A stretch of 64,000 nt of DNA from Prauserella halophila. GTDB taxonomy: Bacteria; Actinomycetota; Actinomycetes; Mycobacteriales; Pseudonocardiaceae. This document shows, one piece after another, positions 41,604 to 50,641 of the stretch. Location of the stretch: the NCBI RefSeq assembly GCF_024171895.1, contig NZ_JAMTCQ010000014.1, positions 147,941-211,940 of the forward strand, given 5' to 3'. The notes below the pieces were generated by a model. The model did not search any database. It worked only from the letters and a program-made list of their open reading frames with translations, and was not told where the DNA came from. How positions within the stretch are numbered: the stretch's first letter is position 1; every line of letters starts with the position of its first letter. The position numbers and the translations under genes were made by a program.

Positions 41604-44600
41604 TTGTTCGGTCGCGACCGAAGCGGCACCAGCAGGAAAGCCGCGAACCCGGCACCGTCGACGAAGACCGACGGCCGGGGCCGCAGGCTGCCCGGCGAAC
41701 AGGCGATCCCCACCTACACGCCGTCGATCGCCGCCCGCTCGATCGACGGCCACCTGCTGCGCACGGGCAACGAGGTGTACGCCTGGTACCGGCTCGCTCC
41801 CCAGCGCTGGTCGTTCCGCTCGGATTCGCAGCGCCAGGACCTGATCGCCGCGATCGCGGGCCAGTACGCCGAGCTGCAGGGCCGGTGGATGCACCTGCGC
41901 GTCACGACCCGGCCGTACCCGATCCGCATGTGGGCCGAGGCGCACGTCCACAACGCCCACGATCGGCCCGCCGACGTGCCGGGCGCGCAGTCCTTCGACG
42001 ACTACCTCGTCGGTGAGCAGCAGCAGCTGATGGGCCGCTCGATGGCGGAGAAGGAGGTCTACCTCGGGGTGCAGGTCCAGACCCGCCGGGTCATGGACCG
42101 CGCCGTCGAACGCGCTGCGCCGCTGCTGCGCAAGATCATCCCCGAGGCCGTCGACGCCGAGCTGTCGGCGATCGATTCCGAGGTCGAGCACCTCGACGGC
42201 GTCATCGGCTCCTCCGGTCTCGAAGGCAGGCCGGTCAGCGCCGACGAGATGTCCTGGCTGATGCACCGGTCGTGCTCGCTGGGCCTGCCCGCGCCGCGCA
42301 CGATGCCCGCCGTGCCGACGTCGACGTGGGAGCCCGAGGACCTCGCCAGCTTCACCGACGCCGCCGACTTCCACGCCGATCCGTACGCGCCGACCGTCGC
42401 CGTCCGCGGCCGCACCGGATCGAACGCCGGGGTCAAGCGCCATGTCGCGGTGCTGACGGTCGGCCAGATGCACGGCCTGCAGATCCCCGAGGTCGACGAC
42501 CCGTGGGTGCAGCACGCCGACCGGCTGCCCGCCCCCGTGGAGTGGTCCGCGCGCATCTACGTGCGCAGGCCCGAAGAGGTGGCAGGCGAGCTGCAGCGGC
42601 AGATGAACAAGGTGCGCTCGCAGGTCAAGCACTACACCGACGAGCACGAACTCGAACCGCCGCAGTCGCTGGCCCGGCAGGCCTCGCGGGTGCTCGAGGT
42701 CGACGACGAGATGACGTCCGGCTTCACCGCACTCGCCACGCGCGTGCGCTCGTGGTGGCGGATGTCGGTCTCGGGCAGCACCGAACGCGAGGCGCTCAAG
42801 TTCGCCCAGCAGCTGCTCGACCTGTACAAGCCGAAGATCGCCATCGAGCACCCCGAGGCACAGTACGCGCTGGCCAGGGAGTTCATCCCGGGCGAGTCGC
42901 TCGCGTCCGGGGCGTACCTGCGCCGCGGCTCGGTGGTCTGGGCCGCCTCGTCGGTGCCCACGGCCACGGCCGAGGTCGGCGACCGCCGCGGCATCCTGCT
43001 CGGCGAAACCTGCACCGCCACCCGCCGTCCCGTCGCATGGGATCCGTGGATGGCACAGGAGATCCGGGACGGGTCCGGTCTGACCTCGATCGTCGCCGGT
43101 CTCGGTGGCGGCAAGTCGTTCCTCGGTGGCGGCATCGTTTACAAGACGCTCCGCGCCGGTGCGCACTGGACGATCCTCGACCCGTCCGGTCCGCTGTCGC
43201 GGCTGTGCGAGCTGCCCGAGTTGCGCCCGTACGCGCGGCCGATCAACCTGCTCAACGCCCAGCCCGGCATCCTCAACCCGTACCGCGTCGTCGCCGAACC
43301 GCAGCTCGAGCACTTCCTGGACGAGGAGGACCCGGAACGCTCCTGGCGACGGGAACGCGCGCTCGCCGGGGCCACGCGCCGCAGGCTCGTGCTGGACGTG
43401 CTCACCGGCGTGCTGCCCTACGACGTCGCACGCATGCCGCAGACGCGCATCGTGCTGCTGCGCGCGGTCCGCATGGTCGGCGGGCGGCACGACGCCGACC
43501 CCGGCCAGGTCATCGACGCGCTGCGCCGCGACTCCAGCGAGCACCACGACCACGCCGTCGTCGTCGCCGACTTCCTCGACGAGCTGCGCGAACGCATGTC
43601 CCTGCTCATCCCGGAGACCGACGCCGATCCGTACACCGACCAGCGGGACGACCGGCTCACCGTGCTCACCATGGCGGGGCTGACGCTGCCGAAGGAGGGC
43701 GTCGGCCGCGAGCACTGGACCGACGCCGAAGCGCTCGGCGTCGAGATGATGAACCTGGCCGCCTGGCTGACGGCGCGCTCGGTCTACGACAAGCCCAAGT
43801 CGGCGCGCAAGGGTGTGTGGATCGACGAGGCGTTCTTCCTGTCGGAGGTGCCGACGGGCCGGGTGCTGATGAACCGGTTCGCGCGTGATTCACGGAAGTG
43901 GAACGTGCGCGTGCTGCTGTCGTCGCAGATCCCCGCCGACTTCCTGCGGATCCAGGGCTTCGTCGCGCTGCTGGACTCGGTGTTCGTCGGCAGACTCGAC
44001 GAGGACGAGGCGCAGGCCGACGCGTTGCGGCTGCTCAAGGTGCCGGTGGGGGCGGGCTACGAACAGGTCGTGTCCGCACTCGGCCGCCGTCCCGGCGGGC
44101 AGCGCGAGGCCGAACGCGATCGCGAGCCGCGGCAGTTCATCTTCGGCGACGGTGCGGGCGGCGTGGAGCGCATCCGCGTCGACTTCACCGGACCGCACCT
44201 GCACCAGCTGCGGGAGACGCTCGACACCACGCCGGGTGCGACGCCGGACCGGCCCGCGCAGGCGGCCGCGGCAGAGGCGCCCGCCCTCGCCGAACGGCCG
44301 GCCGCGGTCACCGAACAGCCGGCCGCAGGCAGCGAGCCGGGCAGGACGGTGGAGGAGCCGCCGTCACAGCCGACGTCGCAGCCGCCGACACAGCCGGGGT
44401 CGCAGCCGCCAGGGGCCGAGCAGGAGGAAGACCTCGAACTGGCCGCGGAACTGGAGGTCGGGCTGACCGAGGACCAGCTGCTGTCCGAGAACGCCTTCGA
44501 CGACACCACGTTGCGGACCGGCGCCACAGGCGACAGCGCCCTCGACGACAGCGTCACCGACGACAGCACCGTCGAGGGCGGAACCTTCGACGACAGAACC

Positions 44601-44699
44601 TTCGAGGACGGCGCCTTCGAGGACGGCGCCGACGGCAGGCAGGAGCCCGCCCGCGCCGGCGGCCGGGGCAAGAACGGCACCGGCAGGGACGCCGCATGA
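41604..44699 (+). CDS. VirB4-like secretion ATPase
   Basis: A 1031-residue ATPase. Walker A (AGLGGGKSF) is near residue 497 and Walker B (GVWIDEAFFL) near 737, inside a RecA-like domain of the VirB4/TraC/HerA type. A further motif, LLSSQIPADFL (near 771), matches the sensor/Q region. The N-terminal ~480 residues form the domain that contacts membrane partners in VirB4 proteins, although no transmembrane helix is seen. The C-terminal ~190 residues are acidic and repetitive (Pro/Glu/Ala, then Asp/Ser/Thr/Phe repeats). TTG 41604 follows GGGAGG, three bases after the preceding gene. VirB4 is the one universal energy component of type IV secretion and conjugation machines, so this gene gives the cluster its identity. 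Confidence 0.8.
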   Translation: MFGRDRSGTSRKAANPAPSTKTDGRGRRLPGEQAIPTYTPSIAARSIDGHLLRTGNEVYAWYRLAPQRWSFRSDSQRQDLIAAIAGQYAELQGRWMHLRVTTRPYPIRMWAEAHVHNAHDRPADVPGAQSFDDYLVGEQQQLMGRSMAEKEVYLGVQVQTRRVMDRAVERAAPLLRKIIPEAVDAELSAIDSEVEHLDGVIGSSGLEGRPVSADEMSWLMHRSCSLGLPAPRTMPAVPTSTWEPEDLASFTDAADFHADPYAPTVAVRGRTGSNAGVKRHVAVLTVGQMHGLQIPEVDDPWVQHADRLPAPVEWSARIYVRRPEEVAGELQRQMNKVRSQVKHYTDEHELEPPQSLARQASRVLEVDDEMTSGFTALATRVRSWWRMSVSGSTEREALKFAQQLLDLYKPKIAIEHPEAQYALAREFIPGESLASGAYLRRGSVVWAASSVPTATAEVGDRRGILLGETCTATRRPVAWDPWMAQEIRDGSGLTSIVAGLGGGKSFLGGGIVYKTLRAGAHWTILDPSGPLSRLCELPELRPYARPINLLNAQPGILNPYRVVAEPQLEHFLDEEDPERSWRRERALAGATRRRLVLDVLTGVLPYDVARMPQTRIVLLRAVRMVGGRHDADPGQVIDALRRDSSEHHDHAVVVADFLDELRERMSLLIPETDADPYTDQRDDRLTVLTMAGLTLPKEGVGREHWTDAEALGVEMMNLAAWLTARSVYDKPKSARKGVWIDEAFFLSEVPTGRVLMNRFARDSRKWNVRVLLSSQIPADFLRIQGFVALLDSVFVGRLDEDEAQADALRLLKVPVGAGYEQVVSALGRRPGGQREAERDREPRQFIFGDGAGGVERIRVDFTGPHLHQLRETLDTTPGATPDRPAQAAAAEAPALAERPAAVTEQPAAGSEPGRTVEEPPSQPTSQPPTQPGSQPPGAEQEEDLELAAELEVGLTEDQLLSENAFDDTTLRTGATGDSALDDSVTDDSTVEGGTFDDRTFEDGAFEDGADGRQEPARAGGRGKNGTGRDAA

Positions 44700-46783
44700 T
44701 CACGATGACGGTGCTCGCCGCGCTGGTGTGCGCGTGGGTGTGGCTGCGTACGCGCCGCCGCCGTGGATCGGGCCGCCCGCAGCTCGCGCGGCGCGGACCG
44801 GCGATGCTGGCCACGATCGCGGTGCTGGCGTGCCAGGCGGTGCTCGCCTCACCTGCACAGGCGCAGTCCGACTGCGAGGCGCCGAACCCGGAACGGCCCG
44901 GTTCCGGCATGGTCGGCGCGATCGACAATCCCGAGGGCAACGGCGAGGCAGGCAGCGTCTACGCCGACTACAGCTACGCAGGCATGGTCTGGCACGTCCA
45001 CGACTGCGACGGCAGTGGCGGTAGCGCGTTCACCGATCCGAGCACGACCGTCGACACCTGGCTGGGCAACCAGCTGTTCAACGTCGCCAAGAACATCGTC
45101 GGCGCGACGAACGCGCTGCACTACGAGGTGCTCGACGGCGGCGTGCTCCAGCCGCTGACCGAGGCGGTCGCGCAGGGCGCGGAAGCGGTCTACAACAACA
45201 TCTACGCCCAGCTGTTCGGCCTCGCGGCGCTGCTGCTGGCGATCTTCCTGTTCCGCAACATCTGGCGCGGCGACCTCGCCACGGTGAGCAAGCGCGCGCT
45301 GTTCGCGATCGGTGGCCTGTGGCTGGCGGCCTCGTCGCTGGCGCTGCTGCAGTATCACGACGAGATCGACCACGCGATCGTCCAGACCACCACCAACATC
45401 CAGGCCGGTTTCGTCGACGAGGAGCAGGACCGCGTCGTCCGGCACATCCTGCCGACCGACCTGCACGAGGAGGTCGTCCACAAGAACTGGCTGCGCGGCA
45501 CGTTCGGCAACGACCAACAGGACGAGGAAGCGGCGGAGTACGGTCCGGACCTGCTCGACGCGCAGGCGTTCACGTGGGAACAGATGCGCAACGAGGAGGA
45601 CGGCGACGAGCGCGTCATCAACGAGAAGAAGGAGGAGTTCAACCGCATCGCCGGCCAGCTCCAGGCCTCGAGCGGCTACTTCAGCGGCGAGGACGGCTCC
45701 CGCGCGGGCACGGGATTCCTGGCGATGCTGCAGAGCCTGGCGTATTCGCTGTTCCAACTGGTCGCCAAGGTCGCGGTGCTGCTCGCACAGATTCTCGTGC
45801 GGCTGTTCACCCTCACCGCGCCGCTGATCGGCCTGCTCGCGATTCTGCAGCACGACGTGCTGCGCAAGGTCGGACGGGTCATCGGGGGCGTGGCGTTCAA
45901 CCTGCTCGTGCTGTCGGTGCTCGCCGGTATCCACGCGTTGCTGCTGCAGGCGATCTTCGCCGCATCCGGTATGGACATGATCGTGCAGCTGGCGATCGCC
46001 GGTCTGGTGACGATCATGATGTTCGTCGTGGGACGGCCTGCGCGGCGGCTGTGGCAGATGGTCGAGACCTCGGTCAGCCTGGTCGGCTCCGCCGTGCCGA
46101 GCCAGGGCGGAGGCCTGTTCTCGCGGTTCCGCAAGAAGTCGTCCCAGCCGACGCCGCAGGACGAGTTCTGGCAGAACGTCAAGAGCGACGACGAGGCCGA
46201 GGGCGGCGCGTCCACGCGCGGCGCGGCAGCAGCCGGTTCGGGCGGGCGGTCCCGTCCGGAGGCGGCGGTCGTGGCCAACGCCCAGCGGATCGACGGGCCG
46301 CAGACCGGCGCGCACCCGGCGTCGCACTGGCCGAGCACGCCCCAGCGGGTGGGCGGTGCGAGCCCGGGACTGCCCGCGGGCGGCGGTGCTGCCCCTCCGG
46401 TGTTCAGCACGTCCCCACCGAACCGCGGGCCGGGCGACCGGCAGCCGATGGTGGCGCCCAGCAGGCGCGTCGACACGGCACCGGTCACCGATCGCGGCAT
46501 CGACCGCGTCGACGACGCGGATCCGTTCGTGGTGCCGTCGCGGATGAGCGAGCCAGGCGTGTCCCCCGCGGGGCGGGCCGGCGGTCAGGGCGGTGCCCAG
46601 GCCGTGCCCGCACCCGCGCCAGCCCCTGCACCCGCACCCGCACCCGCGCCCGCCGCTCCGGAACCGCGGCGCGCCGACAGCGAACTCGTCGCCGGCAAGC
46701 CCGTGTACGTCCTGTACCGGCCGTCCCGGGGGCTCGAGGTGCGTCCCGACGACATCCGTGACACCGATCACGCGGTGCGGTAG
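44696..46783 (+). CDS. VirB6/TrbL-like polytopic membrane protein
   Basis: A 695-residue protein. The N-terminus has a hydrophobic helix and a second, signal-like helix ending ASPAQAQ (about residue 58). An extracytoplasmic cysteine-containing part (DCEAPNPE, VHDCDGSG) follows. Several more helices lie near 170-220 and 340-450 (for example LFQLVAKVAVLLAQILVRLF). The last ~230 residues are cytoplasmic, Pro/Ala-rich, with a run of (Ala-Pro) repeats. This is the topology of VirB6/TrbL-type channel proteins with a large soluble tail. ATG 44696 overlaps the ATPase stop by four bases. No enzymatic motif is visible. Confidence 0.7.
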   Translation: MITMTVLAALVCAWVWLRTRRRRGSGRPQLARRGPAMLATIAVLACQAVLASPAQAQSDCEAPNPERPGSGMVGAIDNPEGNGEAGSVYADYSYAGMVWHVHDCDGSGGSAFTDPSTTVDTWLGNQLFNVAKNIVGATNALHYEVLDGGVLQPLTEAVAQGAEAVYNNIYAQLFGLAALLLAIFLFRNIWRGDLATVSKRALFAIGGLWLAASSLALLQYHDEIDHAIVQTTTNIQAGFVDEEQDRVVRHILPTDLHEEVVHKNWLRGTFGNDQQDEEAAEYGPDLLDAQAFTWEQMRNEEDGDERVINEKKEEFNRIAGQLQASSGYFSGEDGSRAGTGFLAMLQSLAYSLFQLVAKVAVLLAQILVRLFTLTAPLIGLLAILQHDVLRKVGRVIGGVAFNLLVLSVLAGIHALLLQAIFAASGMDMIVQLAIAGLVTIMMFVVGRPARRLWQMVETSVSLVGSAVPSQGGGLFSRFRKKSSQPTPQDEFWQNVKSDDEAEGGASTRGAAAAGSGGRSRPEAAVVANAQRIDGPQTGAHPASHWPSTPQRVGGASPGLPAGGGAAPPVFSTSPPNRGPGDRQPMVAPSRRVDTAPVTDRGIDRVDDADPFVVPSRMSEPGVSPAGRAGGQGGAQAVPAPAPAPAPAPAPAPAAPEPRRADSELVAGKPVYVLYRPSRGLEVRPDDIRDTDHAVR

Positions 46784-46791
46784 GGGCGGGC

Positions 46792-47418
46792 ATGCCGATT
46801 CGCACCAACCGCGGCCGCGCGGCGATCTACCGGCGTCTGTGGAGCTGGCCGATGCGCTCACCGTCGCATCTGGTCGGCACGATCATCCTGTTCGTCGCGA
46901 TCATCGCCGCGGCCGGCATCGTCGTCCCCCGGCTGGTGTCCGACGGGCAGGCCTCGGGGTCCACCCCGCCCACATCCGAATCCGGCAGCGCGCAGGCGGG
47001 TGAGCCGGGCACGTCGAACGGTGCCGGTGACTCCGGTGGTTCCGGTGACTCCGGGGCGCCGCCGGTCACCCGGCTGACCGAGCCGCGGGAGACGCCCTCC
47101 CAGGCGCCGGCGGCGCCGCAGGCACTGCGCGTCGCCGAGCAGTGGGCCGCGGCGTGGGTCGAGCACGACGACGACACGACGGTCGACGCGTGGCTCGACG
47201 GTCTGCGCCCGTACACCACGGCCGAGTTCCTGCCCGTCATGCGCAGCGTCGACCCGGCGAACATCCCGGCAACCACGGTCGAGGGCACGGCCGAGGCCGG
47301 CGACTCGTACCCCCGTTCGGTCGAGGCGCTGATCTCCACCGACGGCCCGGACCTGTCGGTCACCGTGATCAAGACCGACGAGGGTTGGCGCGTGTCCGAC
47401 TACAGCCGGGTGGGCTAG
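46792..47418 (+). CDS. bitopic protein with NTF2/VirB8-like periplasmic domain
   Basis: A 208-residue protein with a basic N-terminal tail (MPIRTNRGRAAIYRRLW), one transmembrane helix (about 24-46, HLVGTIILFVAIIAAAGIVV), a Gly/Ser/Thr linker (about 50-95), and a C-terminal domain of about 110 residues (VAEQWAAAWVEHDDDTTVDAWLDGL ... VTVIKTDEGWRVSDYSRVG). The topology and the helix-then-curved-sheet pattern resemble VirB8/TcpC-type NTF2-like domains that nucleate secretion channels in Gram-positive conjugation. Sequence identity cannot be claimed by eye. It starts nine bases after the VirB6-like gene and ends two bases before the hydrolase gene. Confidence 0.68.
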   Translation: MPIRTNRGRAAIYRRLWSWPMRSPSHLVGTIILFVAIIAAAGIVVPRLVSDGQASGSTPPTSESGSAQAGEPGTSNGAGDSGGSGDSGAPPVTRLTEPRETPSQAPAAPQALRVAEQWAAAWVEHDDDTTVDAWLDGLRPYTTAEFLPVMRSVDPANIPATTVEGTAEAGDSYPRSVEALISTDGPDLSVTVIKTDEGWRVSDYSRVG

Positions 47419-47420
47419 CC

Positions 47421-48422
47421 GTGCGCGGGGGACTGCTCTTCGGATGCATCACGGCCGCGGCCCTCACGGTGGTGCTCGCGCTCGGACTGATCACCGTCAT
47501 CGACGGATCACGGCAGCAGGCCATGAGCGGCGGAGTCACGGAACTGTCGTGCGACGCCGCGATCGGGCCGAGCAGGCCGGGCCAGGGCCACAACGGCGCG
47601 GCCGACGCCTCGTCGCTGCAGGGCGAACAGCGCGAGATCGTGTCGCTCATCATCAAGATCGGCAAGGAACGGGACCTGTCGCCGCGGGCGTGGCAGATCG
47701 CGATCCAGGCGGGTATGACCGAGTCGCGGCTGAAGAACCTCGACTACGGCGACCGCGACTCGCTGGGCATCTTCCAGATGCGCCCGTCGATGGGCTGGGG
47801 CACGCCCGCGCAGGTCACCGACCCGCCGTACCAGGTCAACAAGTTCTACGACGTGCTCGAAGACGTGCCCGGCTGGCAGCACATGCGCCCGGGCGAGGCG
47901 GCCCAGGAGGTCGAGCGGTCGGCGTTCCCGGACCGGTACCACGAGTGGGAGCCGATGGCCGTCCACCTCGTGCAGAACGTCGGCGAGATCCGCAACGCGA
48001 GTGGCTGCGGCACATCCGGCGGCGGTGTGGTGCTGGCGTCGAACTCGACGGTGCAGCAGGCGATCGACTTCGCGATGGGCGAGCGTGGCAAACCGTACGT
48101 CTGGGGTGCGACCGGCCCCGATTCGTATGATTGCTCCGGCCTCATGTTGCGCGCCTACGAGGCCGCCGGTATCACGATCCCACGGGTCTCGCGCGACCAG
48201 TACCGGGCGGGCTCGATGTTACCGGTCGAACAGGCACAGCCGGGTGACCTGCTGTTCTGGGCGTACGATACGGCCGACCCGAGCACGATTCACCACGTGG
48301 CGATGTATCTCGGGGACGGCAGAATGGTCGAGGCGCAGCAGAGTGGCGTCCCGGTGCACGTCCGTGACGTGTCCTGGGACGAGGGTGGTCTCGTCCCGCA
48401 GGCCGTCCGGCCCGGTGTGTGA
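47421..48422 (+). CDS. membrane-anchored cell-wall hydrolase: lysozyme-like domain plus NlpC/P60
   Basis: A 333-residue protein with an N-terminal helix (about 3-25) that anchors or exports it. Residues about 70-175 are lysozyme/transglycosylase-like: AGMTESRLKN supplies the catalytic Glu, followed by SLGIFQMRPSMGWGTPAQ. Residues about 210-325 are an NlpC/P60 cysteine peptidase with YDCSGLMLRAYEAAG (catalytic Cys), IHHVAMYLGDGRMVEA (catalytic His) and a polar third residue near the end. This two-domain arrangement is typical of VirB1/TcpG-like hydrolases that open peptidoglycan for secretion channels. GTG 47421 starts two bases after the preceding stop. Confidence 0.85.
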   Translation: MRGGLLFGCITAAALTVVLALGLITVIDGSRQQAMSGGVTELSCDAAIGPSRPGQGHNGAADASSLQGEQREIVSLIIKIGKERDLSPRAWQIAIQAGMTESRLKNLDYGDRDSLGIFQMRPSMGWGTPAQVTDPPYQVNKFYDVLEDVPGWQHMRPGEAAQEVERSAFPDRYHEWEPMAVHLVQNVGEIRNASGCGTSGGGVVLASNSTVQQAIDFAMGERGKPYVWGATGPDSYDCSGLMLRAYEAAGITIPRVSRDQYRAGSMLPVEQAQPGDLLFWAYDTADPSTIHHVAMYLGDGRMVEAQQSGVPVHVRDVSWDEGGLVPQAVRPGV

Positions 48423-48437
48423 ACGCAGGAGGAAGTC

Positions 48438-49382
48438 GTGGGCAAGAAGTGGGGCAAGCGCGGCAAGAACGCGGGCCGCGGCGGAGCGCAGATCGATCCG
48501 TTCGCGATGCAGTCGCGTCCACCGGCTCCGCGGAGCGCTCCGCCCGCCTCGAGCACGCCCCTGTCCGATTACCTGCGGCGTGAGCCGCCCGGCGTCACCG
48601 ATGGCTACGTCGTGCTGCCACGGGCCCTCGTGCAGGACATGCCGTTGCCGTGGCAGCAGCAGCTGGCGAACCTGCTCGCCCAGTTCCACGACGGCCACGT
48701 GCGGCTGGACTGGCCCGCCTACCGCGTCGTTCCCTCGCGGCCCGAACGGCTCGTGGACCTCGACGAGGAGCAGCTGGCCGAGGCCGGTTACCTCGTCGAG
48801 ATCGACTCCGAGGGCGAGATGGTCTACCGCGAGCGCAGTGGCCGGAAGGTCGACGATCCGGACTCGGTGACCGTGCTCGTGTCCTGTCTGGACCCGGTCG
48901 TACGGGGCAGCCGCCCCGAGGAGACGCCCGCCGCGGCGCAGCAGAGCAGGGCCGCGCCCATGAACATCGGTCCGGAGCCGGTGTGGCAGACACCGCCGTC
49001 GGGTTTCACCGCGCCGCCCGCACAGACCCCGCCGCCCGCACAGACCCCGCCGCCCGCGCAGGCTCCTCCGACGCAGGCCCCGCCCGCGTCGGGACCGGTC
49101 ACGGCGAGTGGTTCGTTCCCGGCCGTCGCCCCGCAGAGCGGGACGCCTGCGCCGCACGAGTCCGCTACCGCACAGCGGGACTGGTTCGACGAGATGCCGG
49201 CACGCGACACGGCAGGCTCCGCCGACGCGGGTTCCGCGGACACCGGTTCCGCCGACGCGAGCTCTGCAGCCGCGGGTTCCGGAGACGGGGATTCCGGAGA
49301 CGCTCGGGCGGCTGCCGACGCGGCGGTGTTCGGGCCGACGGGCGCGGAACCGACGGAGATTCCGTACCGCTTTCGCAGGTGA
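48438..49382 (+). CDS. hypothetical soluble protein of T4SS-like cluster
   Basis: A 314-residue protein that I do not recognise. Residues 1-30 are basic (MGKKWGKRGKNAGRGG). Residues about 45-150 look folded (YVVLPRALVQDMPLPWQQQL, then VRLDWPAYRVVP and LVEIDSEGEMVYRERSG). The rest is a long disordered tail with PPAQTPPPAQ repeats and Ser/Ala/Gly/Asp repeats (GSADAGSADTGSADAS). There is no signal or membrane segment. GTG 48438 has AGGAGG five bases upstream, one of the best ribosome sites in the region. Position suggests a cytoplasmic substrate, adaptor or coupling factor. Both repeat tails are similar in style to that of the VirB4-like protein. Confidence 0.65.
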   Translation: MGKKWGKRGKNAGRGGAQIDPFAMQSRPPAPRSAPPASSTPLSDYLRREPPGVTDGYVVLPRALVQDMPLPWQQQLANLLAQFHDGHVRLDWPAYRVVPSRPERLVDLDEEQLAEAGYLVEIDSEGEMVYRERSGRKVDDPDSVTVLVSCLDPVVRGSRPEETPAAAQQSRAAPMNIGPEPVWQTPPSGFTAPPAQTPPPAQTPPPAQAPPTQAPPASGPVTASGSFPAVAPQSGTPAPHESATAQRDWFDEMPARDTAGSADAGSADTGSADASSAAAGSGDGDSGDARAAADAAVFGPTGAEPTEIPYRFRR

Positions 49383-49406
49383 CACAGGGTGTGCCAGGCT
49401 CGAGGT

Positions 49407-49676
49407 ATGGGCTGGCGACAGAAGGATGCGAACCCGCCGTCGGGCTGGTGGTACAACACCCGCACCGGGGAGATCGAGCACGGCGAGGTGTCGAGGTCGA
49501 TCGACCTGCTCGGGCCGTACCCGGACGAGGCGACGGCCCGGCAGGCCCTCGAGATCGCCCGGGCGCGGACCGAGGCCGCCGATGAAGCCGACGCCGAATG
49601 GGCCGCGGGCGACGACAACGACGACAACGGCAGCGGCGACAACGGCAGCGGCGGGGTGGCAGGAACCGACCGGTAG
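49407..49676 (+). CDS. small hypothetical protein, last gene of T4SS-like cluster
   Basis: A 89-residue acidic protein starting MGWRQKDANPPSGWWYN. The first 60 residues (NTRTGEIEHGEVSRSIDLLGPYPDEATARQAL and on) resemble the short 'methionine-aminopeptidase-like' or SPOR-like tags seen in actinobacteria: a strand, a turn with PYPDEATA, and a helix. The C-terminus is Asp/Gly/Asn-rich and disordered. GTG 49389 is an alternative start. It begins 24 bases after the previous stop. A short hairpin (GACCGG/CCGGTC) covers its stop codon. Function unknown. Confidence 0.55.
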   Translation: MGWRQKDANPPSGWWYNTRTGEIEHGEVSRSIDLLGPYPDEATARQALEIARARTEAADEADAEWAAGDDNDDNGSGDNGSGGVAGTDR

Positions 49677-49683
49677 GCCGGTC
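49668..49683. terminator. short hairpin between converging genes
   Basis: GACCGG-TAGG-CCGGTC, a perfect 6-bp stem with a four-base loop containing the stop of the T4SS-like cluster and touching the stop of the converging ATPase gene. It could end transcription from both sides. Confidence 0.5.
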
Positions 49684-50627
49684 TACACGCGAGCAGGGGG
49701 AGCGGGCACGAAGTCCGGGTCGACCTGGTCGGCGAGCGCGGACCCGGCCCACGCCTCGGCGTTGCGCAGGTGCAGCTCGACGGCCTGCGCCTGGTAGGCC
49801 GCCCGGTCGCGTTCGACGGCGTCCACAGTGGAGCGCATGGTGTCGAGCACGGCCAGGTTGGCGGGTTCGAGCTCGTCGATCGGACGGTGCCTGCCGCGTT
49901 CGGCGGCGCGCACGTGCCGCGACGTCGACAGCCAGCCGACCAGGTCCTCGCCGACCTCCTCGCGCAGGAACTCCACGTCCTCGTCGTCGGCGACCTTGTT
50001 GCCCACGACGGCGAGACGCACGCCGAAGTCGCGCGCGTAGGCGGTGTACTGGCGGTACACGCCGACGCTGCGCATCGTCGGCTCGCACACCAGGAACGTG
50101 ACGTCGAAGCGCGTGAACAGGCCGGAGGCGAACGCGTCGGCGCCCGCGGTCATGTCGACGACGACGTACTCGCCCGCCTCGTCGACGAGGTGGTTGAGCA
50201 GCAGCTCCGCGGCACCGGTCTTCGAGTGGTAGCAGGCGACGCCGAGGTCGTCGTCGGTGAACCGGCCGGTCACCGCGACGCGGGCGCCGGCGATCTCGCG
50301 CATGCACGCGTCGGTGACCGGGTTGTCCTCACGCGGGGTCATCAGCCGCGAGCCGCGGCCCGGCGGAGTCGTTTTGATCATGGACTCGGCGCTGGGAATC
50401 CGGGGATTGTCACCGCGCAGGTAGTCCTTGATCAGCACGGCGTTGTCACCGAGCGTCGGCAGCGCATCCGCCTCGTCGGGAGCCGCGCCGAGTGCGACGG
50501 CGAGGTGCTGGTTGATGTCGGCGTCGATGGCCAGCACCGGCGCGTCCGAGCCGACGAGATACGACGTGAACAGGCCGCTGAGCGTCGTCTTGCCGCTGCC
50601 GCCCTTGCCCACGAAGGCCACCTTCAT
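49683..50627 (-). CDS. CooC/MinD-type P-loop ATPase
   Basis: A 314-residue ATPase of the SIMIBI class. The deviant Walker A is GKGGSGKTTLSGLF at residues 7-20, and the Walker A' region is VLAIDADINQHLA (about 31-43). A switch-like VVVDMTAGADAF lies near 155. The N-terminal KVAFVGKGGSGKTT is characteristic of CooC and related metal-enzyme maturation ATPases rather than ParA. Three scattered cysteines (DACMRE, VACYHSK, LVCEPT) do not form the CXC metal site of CooC. A Zur-like palindrome lies 15-29 bases upstream of ATG 50627, and AAGGGG is the ribosome site. Together these suggest a zinc-regulated metallochaperone-type ATPase. The T4SS-like cluster converges on it, so a link to secretion is possible but unproven. 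Confidence 0.8.
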   Translation of the reverse strand: MKVAFVGKGGSGKTTLSGLFTSYLVGSDAPVLAIDADINQHLAVALGAAPDEADALPTLGDNAVLIKDYLRGDNPRIPSAESMIKTTPPGRGSRLMTPREDNPVTDACMREIAGARVAVTGRFTDDDLGVACYHSKTGAAELLLNHLVDEAGEYVVVDMTAGADAFASGLFTRFDVTFLVCEPTMRSVGVYRQYTAYARDFGVRLAVVGNKVADDEDVEFLREEVGEDLVGWLSTSRHVRAAERGRHRPIDELEPANLAVLDTMRSTVDAVERDRAAYQAQAVELHLRNAEAWAGSALADQVDPDFVPAPPARV

Positions 50628-50641
50628 ACGAACCCCTTAAA

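Noticed and set aside
40716..43715. 999-codon antisense open frame across the VirB4-like gene
   Set aside because: The plus-strand protein has Walker A and B motifs and good ribosome sites in the operon; the antisense frame has neither motif nor start signals.
40815..49676. Calling the cluster an integrative conjugative element
   Set aside because: No relaxase, coupling ATPase, integrase, att repeats or tRNA target is visible within or next to it; codon use matches its neighbours.
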